Part shown: positions 22,748-31,820 of the stretch, piece after piece
Layout: each line of letters opens with the position of its first letter
Numbering within the stretch: the stretch's first letter is position 1
NCBI GenBank assembly: GCA_027604185.1
Contig: JADGKB010000006.1
Span: 1 to 64,000, forward strand
Length of the DNA stretch: 64,000 nt
Origin: Boothiomyces macroporosus
Taxonomy: Eukaryota; Chytridiomycota; Chytridiomycetes; Rhizophydiales; Terramycetaceae
Reading direction: 5' to 3'
The notes under the pieces: generated by a model
The model's input: only the letters and a program-made list of their open reading frames with translations
What the model was told of the DNA's origin: nothing
Databases searched by the model: none
Translations under genes and position numbers: made by a program

Positions 22748-24634
22748 TTATTGGTTTCGTTTATGATATTCTACAAGCCAGTCGTGTGCCTTTCGCAAGG
22801 CATTGTCATATTTGTTGTTGAAGTGATGGAAAATCATATCAACTTTGAAATGTACATCATCAAAATGCTCAGGTATTGATCGTTCTACCACATAATGAGG
22901 CTCTTCGTCATCCAAGATTGGATTGCCGGTATTATTCTTGTGTAGACCTTTCTTTAATAATGATGAGGTTGGATCTAAGCGATTTGTTTTGTACATGAAA
23001 AAGACTTTTCCAGGAAGGAAGAGCCTTGGGTGTTTGTTTGTCTTTTTGTGTAGAATATTCTTTTCGTGTATTAGCCGTAAACGCTCCTTCTTTGAGATGG
23101 AAGAGTCCTTTGACAATTCAGCATTATACACCAATAGCTCCTTCAAGTCTACAAGAGACCCATAACTACATTTTGGCACAACATCATAGTCGTTTATATA
23201 AGTGTAGATGTTTTCTTTGTAAAGGTCTAGCAGTTCAACTGATATACAAGGAGCAGAGGCAAAATTGTACGATTTAAACGCAAAGTCTTGTCCTACAAAT
23301 TCGTGTATCTCCTCTTTAGCTAAAATGTAAAACAACGATGACACAGCTCCACCTAACGAATGGCCGACGCAATAGAACCCTTCAGCCTTGTATTCCTTGA
23401 TCCAATCTTTGATTTTTTGCATATAATGCTCCTGTATCCAGAGGGCAGATTGCACTGATCCCCCATGTGCAGATCCACCTTGGAATGGAACATATTCGGC
23501 ATTAATATCAGTAATCGCATCTGCAATCCCCAACGTTCCCCTAATAGACATAATGATGGATTTCGAGTGGACGTCGTAACAAATAAAGAAATTTGGCTTG
23601 TGAGTAAATAGCCCCTCAGAATCGAACTCCCAGGCTAGCATATGCTTCTTGTCCATCTTCAAGTGTGCGAGTGCAGCTTTTCGGTTTTGGTCAATCTTTA
23701 AAACATCAGTAAGCTTTCCATAACCAAAGTAGTTTAAAACGGCAGCACCATAAGAAGGATGTGAGAAATTCAAAAAGTATGCAGCAATCCGAAGTTCTTG
23801 ATCATCAGTGACAACATCAAATGTTCTTGGAGTAGGGTAGAACTTGTAATATTCAGACATTGCAGCAAGACCTTTAACAAAGTCAACTTTGGATATTTTC
23901 CAACCAGTGGCAGTGAAGGCGGCATATAGTTGGGAAATTGCTTGCAAGCCTTCTTTGCTGCTTCTTTTGGTATAAGACATCGAGGTTGATGCTCTAGTGA
24001 CCACCCTTCTACCTCCAGGGTTTGTGTTTCCATCAGATGTAGATGAGCGATTGGAATCTTCAAATCCTTGTACTTCCTTGTTGTACAAATCTATATAATC
24101 GTCTGATTCAGAGTCGTTACCATCAGAACCAAACTTGGAGGAGAGAGGGGTGTTCACATAAGGGATATCCAAGTCAAACCTTTTGCCTTGTTGATGATAT
24201 TCACCATATTCGAATTTCAATTGCAATTCTATTTGGCCAACTTCCTTTGACTTTGTGGCCATGTCAACCAGTGCAAAAGTATAGAGGTTATCTCCATGCA
24301 GCACGGGTAGCTCTGATAGCTTGACTGTTGCTTGTGCTACTTTGGAGTGGGATAAAAGGTTTTGCTTCAAGATATTAATCTTTACGACATCAAACATTAA
24401 CGAATGGTAGGATAATTCCAATTCTGTTGAATGCGCATATGGAATCGCAGATACGGTCTTGTTGATGCTTCTGTACTTGATATTCACTCTAGCTGGCTTT
24501 TGATTCATTGTGATTGAGTGGATTTGAATTGTAACTGAAGTTGGATGGTTTTCAGATGAAATTCCCTTTTCATGGAACGAGTGCGAGTGCTCCCGGATTG
24601 CTCTGGTCTGGGTTTGGATTCTCAAATTCATCAT
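22748..24634 (-). CDS. Class 3 lipase with N-terminal C2-like region
   Basis: 628 aa, intronless. Residues about 25-150 look like a C2-type beta domain (VTIQIHSI...VKINILKQNLLSHSKVAQATVKLSEL read in pieces). The lipase core has the oxyanion segment SIRGTLG, the nucleophile elbow CVGHSLGGAVSS (Ser about residue 426), an Asp candidate in NDYDVVPKC and a His candidate in DDVHFKVD. Closest in style to sn1-specific diacylglycerol lipases, but without their four N-terminal membrane spans. A membrane lipid substrate is inferred. Confidence 0.85.
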   Translation of the reverse strand: MMNLRIQTQTRAIREHSHSFHEKGISSENHPTSVTIQIHSITMNQKPARVNIKYRSINKTVSAIPYAHSTELELSYHSLMFDVVKINILKQNLLSHSKVAQATVKLSELPVLHGDNLYTFALVDMATKSKEVGQIELQLKFEYGEYHQQGKRFDLDIPYVNTPLSSKFGSDGNDSESDDYIDLYNKEVQGFEDSNRSSTSDGNTNPGGRRVVTRASTSMSYTKRSSKEGLQAISQLYAAFTATGWKISKVDFVKGLAAMSEYYKFYPTPRTFDVVTDDQELRIAAYFLNFSHPSYGAAVLNYFGYGKLTDVLKIDQNRKAALAHLKMDKKHMLAWEFDSEGLFTHKPNFFICYDVHSKSIIMSIRGTLGIADAITDINAEYVPFQGGSAHGGSVQSALWIQEHYMQKIKDWIKEYKAEGFYCVGHSLGGAVSSLFYILAKEEIHEFVGQDFAFKSYNFASAPCISVELLDLYKENIYTYINDYDVVPKCSYGSLVDLKELLVYNAELSKDSSISKKERLRLIHEKNILHKKTNKHPRLFLPGKVFFMYKTNRLDPTSSLLKKGLHKNNTGNPILDDEEPHYVVERSIPEHFDDVHFKVDMIFHHFNNKYDNALRKAHDWLVEYHKRNQ

Positions 24635-25930
24635 GTCGTTGAATTGAATTGTGTTGTTTTATATCGTCAATGCGCCACACCTTGTTTGAAAAGGGATCTC
24701 AGCCTGTCATGAAGAATCAGTTAATCAAAGCAAAGCCAACGAGATTCATCTGCCTGCGAATCTGGTAATGCATCTTACAGGCTTTTTTATTCTTGTATTT
24801 ACTGGTTTGAAGTCTATTTGCAAATTCAAAAATAATTCTTGGTTACACAAAATGAAGCAAGGGAAAAAAGGAGATGGCAAGCGGCCACAACGCACAGACA
24901 AAATTTGGTATTTTCTGTCCGATTTCATCGAGAATTTCGCACTTTAAGCACTCCTATCCTTCAAGTCTAATCCAAGCGAGCTTATTTACATGGTAGTTTA
25001 ATTGTAGTAAATAATAGATGTTGGTCTTGTGCTTTTCAACCTTTGTGCAACCAGACCGCACTCACACCTGGACACAGATATACCTTAAAAATGCTCAATT
25101 TTATGGATAACTAACCAGACCAACATGAAACAGACGCATCGATCGATATACCAAGAATATATTCTTGCACTGTCTTTTAAACGCACCGATTTCTAGTTTT
25201 AAAAGTGTCTTTGAATTCCACGATCACCAGACCATTTCCAAAAATAGGATTTTGGCTCGTGAAAAGAATTCCAGTTGAACACAAGCATCATGAGCACAAG
25301 ACTTTAGATTGTAGCTCATATTTACTTTTAGAAACGAATATAAATCCGGAGCGATCCAAATTCTCGTAAAACTCATAAAGCAGAATTACATAAATAGTCG
25401 GGTTTTTGCAAACTATTCAAATCGCTATTCTAATCGAATTCAGTACAATAACGAAATCACATGCTTTAATCTTTGATAACCCTACCGAGACTATCAGAAT
25501 CCCGAGTGGTTTTCTAAAAGCAGAGCGTACAAATGAAGTCTATTAACGGTGTCTACAATTTGCTTTTACAGATTGCTCGGAATATTTCAACCGCAATAAT
25601 CAATACTGTAAGCTGTTCAATAGTTGAATACAATTTCTGCCAACTGACATTTCAAGCTAACCGTAATGGCTCATCCTGTATTTCTAGTTCAGGTTTCAAA
25701 ATCATAAAAGACAAGGTTCTGATTCTGGCACTCCAAAACTGAGCCATCAGCAAATGGAGCATGATGCTTTGAATGAATACTTGATCCACTATAGCAAAGT
25801 GTTCCCACTCTCTTGGTTGACAGTTTGCTGCAATCTTTGGCGGACAAATTTTGCTCATTATCTCAGTATTACCAAATGGTCACCTCATGTCTTAGCCCAA
25901 CCATATATTCATAGATCTTGTAAAATCTGC
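24635..25930. other. Intergenic, about 1.3 kb
   Basis: No supported gene on either strand. Open frames reaching into the HMG gene from 25754 have no family support before MTKIPNKPKRPINAF at 25931. This long, eroded stretch is unusual in so compact a region and borders the HMG pair. Confidence 0.5.
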
Positions 25931-26287
25931 ATGACAAAAATACCAAACAAACCGAAGCGACCAATAAATGCATTCTTTCGATACAAGCGAGCAATGCGTG
26001 ATTATATCAAACAGAAATATAACGTCACAAAGAATAGTGATATTGCAATTATCGGAGCTCGACTATGGGAGAACGAAGATCAAGCGGTTAAAAAAAAGTA
26101 TGCTAAAGATTCAGAAGAGGAATATGCAAAGTATAACGCAATCATCAACACGTTAGTCGTTCAAAGAGAAAGCGTTTGTTCTTCATATTTCAGTATTGAT
26201 GTGAAAACAGGCTTCACGCCATCAGTTGAGGAATGCGAACCGATTTTAAGATACATTCAAAGTAAAAATTTAATCAATGAAATATAA
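25931..26287 (+). CDS. HMG-box protein, MATA_HMG-like, copy 1
   Basis: 118 aa, intronless. HMG box from residue about 4: NKPKRPINAFFRYKRAMRD, YNVTKNSDIAIIGARLWENE, then a Lys/Glu helix. Start chosen at 25931 because the paralogue at 27430 begins at the same place and is exactly the same length. After the box comes a block shared only with that paralogue: TGFTPSVEECEPILRYI. Relatives include fungal mating-type HMG proteins; it should bind and bend DNA. Confidence 0.82.
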   Translation: MTKIPNKPKRPINAFFRYKRAMRDYIKQKYNVTKNSDIAIIGARLWENEDQAVKKKYAKDSEEEYAKYNAIINTLVVQRESVCSSYFSIDVKTGFTPSVEECEPILRYIQSKNLINEI

Positions 26288-26318
26288 TTTAACGACTAAT
26301 AAGTTTTAACACATTTTT

Positions 26319-26486
26319 TCAATTAAGCAGCTGTTGGTTATCATACTCCACTACATCCAAGACCTCAGTGTTGAAATCTGAACCATTAGGGTTTTCAGGC
26401 ATTGTTTTGAATTGTTCATCTTTTCCCACAATGTCTGTCTGGCTTTGATAGTTGGAGTCAAAGAAACCTCGCCCATTAAAGAACAA
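26319..26486 (-). pseudogene. Orphan 3' coding remnant
   Basis: A 55-codon minus-strand frame with no start codon that ends at a normal stop and is protein-like (Asn, Asp, Gln and Glu-rich; NGRGFFDSNYQSQTD). Its upstream edge falls beside the repeat at 26494. It looks like the tail of a gene cut by rearrangement; no homologue recognised. Confidence 0.3.
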
Positions 26487-26493
26487 TCAATCT

Positions 26494-26608
26494 AACCGCA
26501 AGTTTGGTGGTATTAAATTACTTGTAATCAATTTCTGTGTTACTTGTGTCAAGTATAAAAGAAAATGTTTTGATCGTAATAAACAACGTGTTCTTCTTAA
26601 ATTACTTA
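26494..26608 (+). mobile_element. Dispersed repeat, copy A
   Basis: About 115 bp that recurs inverted at 50404-50520 with roughly 90% identity by eye. In this copy a frame stays open through INFCVTCVKYKRKCFDRNKQR (read in pieces), which suggests a decayed protein-coding mobile element or gene fragment. No terminal repeats seen. Confidence 0.5.
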
Positions 26609-27429
26609 CTCTCTTGGATATACTGATTCTTGAATTAGTTCAAAAACATTAACATTGGTTTGAGTAGCCCATCATGCAACTTGTTAATTTAATCATAACT
26701 GTTTGCTATATCCAATGTACAAGTCTTTTGAATACTACTCGGGCCAACTCTAGCGGCGTTAGTATGTAGCACCACATGCAAGTTTCAAAGTGTTATATTT
26801 CAGCGGCTCTTAATGGATTAAGGTAACTAAGGGACTTTCTGAGCCCGAGACCGGTACCCATTAAACATTTTTCAATCTGCCATTAGCATTATATTTGCTT
26901 GACATTCCTTCATTTCCATAGTTTGACTGAATGACGATCAGTTGATCTTATTCTTATGATCTTTGACTCGAAATTGAAACAGTTGGCGAGCTTTCTTCCC
27001 AAAAAGTATGGATAAATAGAGTAGCATAAAGTATTTTCAAAAGCTAATGTCTGTTGCTGGTTCTAGCAACTCGTAAAGTCAGAACTTGCTCACAAATTGG
27101 TTTTTTAAGAAATACGGCTCATCAATGACATCATCATCCAAACGTTTCATGTACGGTAAGAACACGAGTTCCCTAGTGACCCAGATTCCTTTGAGCCAAT
27201 TTCAACAGTACATCAATTGAATCAAGTCTACAGCTTATAAAGTAATAGAAAATACAAAACACGACAAGCATACAGGCATTCTCGATACGCGTGTGAAAAT
27301 CCTAACAGATTACGAAAAAATACCAATGATTATACCAAATAACATTTCTATTCACCGTCGCCTCAAAAGTAACACAACTAGCCCATAAATCAAGTATAAA
27401 AGAGATAGATCACCATATGAACAACTAAA
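26609..27429. other. Gene-free stretch between the HMG genes
   Basis: About 0.8 kb with no supported gene. Together with the remnant and repeat it makes a 1.14-kb decayed spacer between two paralogues. Confidence 0.5.
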
Positions 27430-27786
27430 ATGAAAGCAAAATCCGATATAAAACCAAAACGCCCAATTAATGCCTTCTTTAGATATAAACGCGACATGCG
27501 GGAAGTAATTGCAAAGAAATACAATGTACAAAAGAACAGTGAAATAGCATCTCTTTGTGCTACATTGTGGGAAAACGAACATCCAGATGTAAAGCTGCAC
27601 TATGCTAAAGAAACAGAGAGAGAGTTTTCTAGATATCGCTCTCATATTTTAAAATTAGAATCTGCGCCAAAGTCTATAGACTTGGCTGCTCTACAACATT
27701 TTCATATAGACGATCTCACTACGGGGTTCACGCCAAGATTAGAGCAGTGCGAACCAATACTAGATTTTATTTCAGGCCAATGTTAA
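27430..27786 (+). CDS. HMG-box protein, MATA_HMG-like, copy 2
   Basis: 118 aa, intronless. HMG box DIKPKRPINAFFRYKRDMRE, then YNVQKNSEIASLCATLWENE. The C-terminal block TGFTPRLEQCEPILDFI matches copy 1. Divergence outside the box is substantial, so the pair is not a recent duplication. Ends 10 bp from the stop of the convergent METTL gene. Confidence 0.84.
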   Translation: MKAKSDIKPKRPINAFFRYKRDMREVIAKKYNVQKNSEIASLCATLWENEHPDVKLHYAKETEREFSRYRSHILKLESAPKSIDLAALQHFHIDDLTTGFTPRLEQCEPILDFISGQC

Positions 27787-27796
27787 TAAATGTATA

Positions 27797-28759
27797 TCAG
27801 TTTATTGGTTTTTTGAATTTAGCTTGAACCCAATTACGATACATTTTTAGTTTCTTGCTGCGGTTCACCAGCAATCTTTTGTCAGCACCATTCTGTAACT
27901 GTTCAAACTGACTGAATATTTCTGTTAGTTCCTCATTAGTAAAAAAGTAGCATCTGGTACCATCACCTCGACAGTAAAAGTTATCATCCAGCAGGCGTTT
28001 CTTTTTCATTCGCAATTGAGCCAAGTCATATCTAGCATTAGGCATAATCACCTTCCATAATCTCTAAAAAGCAACAAGCCTCCTGGTTTAAGCATATTAA
28101 AGATATTTTCACTTGCTTGTTTCCAGTCTCATTAGATTGATTCTACCTCTTGGATTAATCGCGGACAAAACAAAGATACAAACAACTACATCGATAGACT
28201 CTTTTTCCACTATGATATCCTTGCTTGTAATGTCATAAACCATAGCTTTACACTTTTTCGTGTCATATAATTCGTTGCTCTTTACAACATTCACCGCCTC
28301 TGATGAATAATCAAAGGCGTATACAAATGCATCTGGCCGTTCTTGCAAGAATGGGAAAACAGTATTCCCAGCACCGCACCCCAATTCAACAATAGTCTGG
28401 TTATAAAAAAGTACCTTTGCGCTCTCCTCAAACAATTCCGGAAACTCAATCTTTAACCAATGTCTATCTTTGAAAAACTTGTTGCTGTTCTTTGAATAGA
28501 ATTGGTTCCAAAATTCGTTTGGGGTTTCATCCAATTCTTTGACTTTATCTTCTTCCAATTTCGATTCTTTTTGTATCTGGATTTGCTGCTTTGCATTCTC
28601 CAACATTTCATCGTCAAATTCTACGTTATCCCTGAATTAACATGAATTACCTGAGTTAAGTCAAATTACCTTGATTAGTAATTATTACCATGCGTTATGG
28701 TCGAATACATCCTCTTCGTTTTCCAGTTTCCTAGTTCCAAATTCTGAAAGCGACGACAT
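27797..28759 (-). CDS. METTL2/8-type tRNA (m3C) methyltransferase
   Basis: 288 aa; introns 28632-28688 (57 nt, three 19-nt units), 28128-28146 (19) and 28032-28051 (20). Key blocks: FGTRKL, HNAWDNVEF across the triple intron, [20 protein letters not shown] site [25 protein letters not shown] across a splice, [20 protein letters not shown], and [11 protein letters not shown]. These identify the METTL2/METTL8/Trm140 family, which makes 3-methylcytidine at tRNA position 32. Start at 28759; the divergent neighbour starts 44 bp away. Confidence 0.9.
28632..28688 (-). other. Triple tandem 19-nt intron with zero-length exons
   Basis: Read on the minus strand, the interval splits without remainder into gtaataattactaatcaag (28670-28688), gtaatttgacttaactcag (28651-28669) and gtaattcatgttaattcag (28632-28650). 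Each has its own GT, branch-like TAA(T/C) and AG. Only removal of all 57 nt restores HNAW-DNVEF; removing one or two leaves a frameshift. Confidence 0.85.
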
Positions 28760-28803
28760 TTTGCCTTCTGTTTGTTTCCTCTTTTTCTCCATTTTCAAAA
28801 AAA

Positions 28804-29454
28804 ATGGATTATGAAATTCAAAAACCAAATAATTTCAATGATTACCTTGCTGAAAAAAGAGAGTTCAAGATCAGGAACAAGGAACAGATTTTGAATGATT
28901 TGATGGAGCGTCAGATTAAAAATAAACGAAAGCATAAAGTTACTGGAATTATTAGGAGGAATGATAGGTTGGATGAAAAGAAACCAAGGATGGATGAGGA
29001 TTACTATGCCTTGCCACAAGATATCTACGAACGTGGGGCGGATATGGATAAATCTAAATCAAAAAGAGAAGTTGACTTCACACCACCTATAATTACTGGA
29101 GATGTAAAAAACAAACCAGCAGTAAATACTGGGGAAGATGCCTACCAACAAAGGCTCGCAAAAACAGTTAATCACAAAGATACCCAATCAAATAGCAAAA
29201 GCTCATTTAAAGACCCCAGCAATCAACCACAGAACCAACCAAAAGAAAAACCAAAGAAATTCCCTCTAGAGCTTCGTAATATCGAAAAAACAGAATACCT
29301 CAAAGAAGATCTAAAGGAACTAGTCCCATATTGCACAAACATAATAATTGATGACAACATATACCTAATATTCAGTAATGAGAGTGATCGTGATCGATGT
29401 AGGCAAGAAATAAGTGGTAAAATCTTTGGTAAAAAGCGAATAAAGATTGTTTAG
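28804..29454 (+). CDS. Possible SPF45/RBM17-like splicing factor
   Basis: 216 aa, intronless, highly charged. N-terminal PNNFNDYLAEKREFKIRN recalls the PNDYE...R segment of SPF45; TGEDAYQQRLA recalls its TGEEAY-RR motif. The C-terminal 60 residues (LRNIEKTEYLKEDLKELV, then IYLIFSNESDRDR, GKIFGKKRIKI) fit a shortened RRM/UHM fold. No G-patch is visible, so the call is tentative. Shares a 44-bp promoter interval with the METTL gene; its stop abuts the next convergent gene. Confidence 0.45.
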   Translation: MDYEIQKPNNFNDYLAEKREFKIRNKEQILNDLMERQIKNKRKHKVTGIIRRNDRLDEKKPRMDEDYYALPQDIYERGADMDKSKSKREVDFTPPIITGDVKNKPAVNTGEDAYQQRLAKTVNHKDTQSNSKSSFKDPSNQPQNQPKEKPKKFPLELRNIEKTEYLKEDLKELVPYCTNIIIDDNIYLIFSNESDRDRCRQEISGKIFGKKRIKIV

Positions 29455-30705
29455 TCAAGGTACTACTGAATCAAATAAAGTTTGTTCAAGGAATTGATCA
29501 AATATTGCACTTGGGCTTTTTGGAAACTTTTTTGTTTGGGTTTCTTGTGGTTGTTGAACTGGAGGATCATTTGGTTCTTGAATAGTAATTGATGGTACTG
29601 TAATGTCTTGAGGGCTTGGTGGGTTAATCATTTGAAGAGGAATTGGTTCTAAAAGCACTTCAATTGGATCAAGTGTTTGCATTAATGGAGATTCCAAGGG
29701 GTCATTTAGTAATTCATTTGATTCTCTAGACCCGTTATTGTTTTCAGGAACTGCTTGAGCATCTATAATTATATTGTATTTACCTTGTATTATTGAACTG
29801 GTCAATACATTGGCTTCACCTATGGCATTAGCTGCTGGCAAATCATTTGAATTGGTAATACTTTTGGTATCTTGAATATCTGATTGATCAATTATTTGGT
29901 TGCAATTTGCCGTTAATTTTTGTGGGTTTACTTCTGGAATGGCACTATTTACATTTTGATTCGTTTCTACCTCAGTGTTTGACAGTTGAGGAATAGCAAC
30001 CTTTACCAACATCTTTTTCTTTCTACCAACTTTAGGAGGAATGTCTGGTTGTTCTAATTTTACTGCAGGTTCCTTTGATTTTTGTACTTTATCTTTCGGT
30101 TTGCGTTTTCTTTTCTTTGGTGCAGAACCAACTGTATTATTTGGGGTAGGATTTAATATTTCTGTATTGCTAGCTGGTTCTACTAACTTGCTTGCTTGTA
30201 ACTGTGTATCGACATATTCAATTCCAAATAGCCTAGGGCTCAGCACTTGATATCCCTCAATCTTTTTGTTCAAATATTGTTCATTGAATGATTGGGAACG
30301 ATTTTTGAATACAGATGTGTCTACTTTGATTAGCATATCGGTAGACTGTAAATCTATTGTTGGCTGGTGGTTTACATTCAGCGGTGCATCATATAGTTCT
30401 AGTGGAAATTGGTATGGTGGTTGAAAATTACAGTATTGGTTAAAATGGGGAAAGTAGCTTTGGCAGCACATTAGATGGGGTAATGGTGGGGTTTGAGGAA
30501 ATATTGGCTCTTTGATGGATTCTTCTACAGGCTCTGTTTTAACATCTTGATAGTCAATCAACAACTGTCTCTTTTCACTAGGGGAAAGCTTTTTATAGTT
30601 TTGAGACAACATCCTATTGATATTCAATTTGCTCAATCCAGGATTTTCTGTCTTTAGTTTATCCGAATTGACTTTTTTGTATATCGTCCAAGCAGTGATT
30701 GTCAT
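29455..30705 (-). CDS. HMG-box nuclear protein with disordered tail
   Basis: 416 aa, intronless. An HMG box starts at residue 4: AWTIYKKVNSDKLKTENPGL, then NINRMLSQNYKKLSPSEK. The rest is disordered, rich in Pro/Gln/Asn/Ser, with basic nuclear-localisation stretches (KKRKRKPKDK, GRKKKMLVK) and acidic/hydrophobic segments that could activate transcription. Not closely related to the two 118-aa HMG proteins upstream. Start codon lies 82 bp from the divergent INTS9-like gene. Confidence 0.7.
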   Translation of the reverse strand: MTITAWTIYKKVNSDKLKTENPGLSKLNINRMLSQNYKKLSPSEKRQLLIDYQDVKTEPVEESIKEPIFPQTPPLPHLMCCQSYFPHFNQYCNFQPPYQFPLELYDAPLNVNHQPTIDLQSTDMLIKVDTSVFKNRSQSFNEQYLNKKIEGYQVLSPRLFGIEYVDTQLQASKLVEPASNTEILNPTPNNTVGSAPKKRKRKPKDKVQKSKEPAVKLEQPDIPPKVGRKKKMLVKVAIPQLSNTEVETNQNVNSAIPEVNPQKLTANCNQIIDQSDIQDTKSITNSNDLPAANAIGEANVLTSSIIQGKYNIIIDAQAVPENNNGSRESNELLNDPLESPLMQTLDPIEVLLEPIPLQMINPPSPQDITVPSITIQEPNDPPVQQPQETQTKKFPKSPSAIFDQFLEQTLFDSVVP

Positions 30706-30787
30706 TAAAGTTCCATCTCTTTACTCGTATTTAAATTCATTCTTATCGCTCATGTGACTGTTAACCTTATTTTATCAAACTTTTTAG

Positions 30788-31808
30788 ATGCAAATCAAGT
30801 ACAGGTATGAAAAGGAAGGAGTTTTACTAGAGATCAACCATTACAAAATCGCAATTAATTTAATAACGCACTGCGATGTCTTACTATTAACAAAGCCAAT
30901 AGAAATAGAGGGAACTTTACCAAAGAAACGGTACTGCACCTTACCAACCAAAGAGTACTTGAATTTATTCCAGCGACAGGACAATAAGGCCGAATCAGAA
31001 TTCGAAACAATCTTTTACAATTCAACAATCAATTTCACGAATGAACTGAAATTCATTTTCAGTTCAAGCGGAACAGGAATAGGATTCGCAAATATTACAA
31101 TCTACTACGGATCAGTTTCCTTATTCTACTTGGATACTGCAAGGAAATCAGTTTATACGGAATTTAAACCCAATATCATTGAGCCTGATTACATGATTGT
31201 TTCTGGGAATCTAGTTGCACCAACCGATTTCAATATACCGTTTAAAACCACAGTAATTTACTGCTCTGGATTGCAAGTTATTGAATTGATTGAACGATTT
31301 AAAAAAGTTCATTTTGTGTCTCCCATTGCGCAGAACTTGGTTTTACTTACAAATGTGTTTAGCGAATGGTAATTACTGTTAACCCAGGATGACTTTGAAA
31401 CAGCAAAACAACACTCTCTTGGCTAAACCGCCTTTGCTCATTGGAGAACTACTCTTACAAAAACAGCTGATCTGCCACCCCAACATCAGCAGCCTATTTG
31501 AATACGACCCAAAAATAATTGTAACAACGAGCAAGAAAATATTGGCTCAATTACAAAAGATAAACAAGTACCACGACTTTCACTTTATCGACGTACCAAA
31601 CAACAGCATAACAAAGCAAGAATACCTAAAGATTTGTAATACATTAAAACCCAAAGAACTCATTAATGCAGGAGAAGGAGAAATCGATATCGCAGACTTC
31701 AATACAACAATTAAATTCCCCAACAAAATCCTAAATTCCAAGCCAGGTTATTTTGAAGGTTTAATTGAATTGGACAAGAATAACGGACCGGCATTACTAA
31801 ACTTTTAA
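30788..31808 (+). CDS. Reduced INTS9-like beta-CASP protein
   Basis: 333 aa with one 19-nt intron (31369-31387). FVSPIAQNLVLLTNVFSEW-MTLKQQ, completed by the splice, matches ISPVANSSLEFSQIFAEWL of Integrator subunit 9; upstream FSSSGTGIGFANITIYYGSV matches the SSGYALGSSNWIIQ block. Metallo-beta-lactamase metal ligands are absent, as in INTS9 and CPSF100, which are inactive partners of INTS11 and CPSF73. It is about half the length of animal INTS9. CPSF100/Cft2 is the alternative. Confidence 0.55.
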
Positions 31809-31820
31809 GCAAATAATATA

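Noticed and set aside
22586..22879. Plus-strand frame beginning like a signal peptide (MLLLSALTLASAS)
   Set aside because: It overlaps the 3' end of the lipase on the other strand, has no family support and no conserved continuation.
25754..25930. N-terminal extension of HMG gene 1 (from MEHDALNEY)
   Set aside because: The paralogue begins at the position equivalent to 25931, both proteins are then 118 aa, and the extension shows no conserved pattern.
26452..26652. A 66-codon gene with a Cys/Lys-rich segment
   Set aside because: Its core is the dispersed repeat and the flanks do not match copy B, so it is better explained as an element fragment than a gene.
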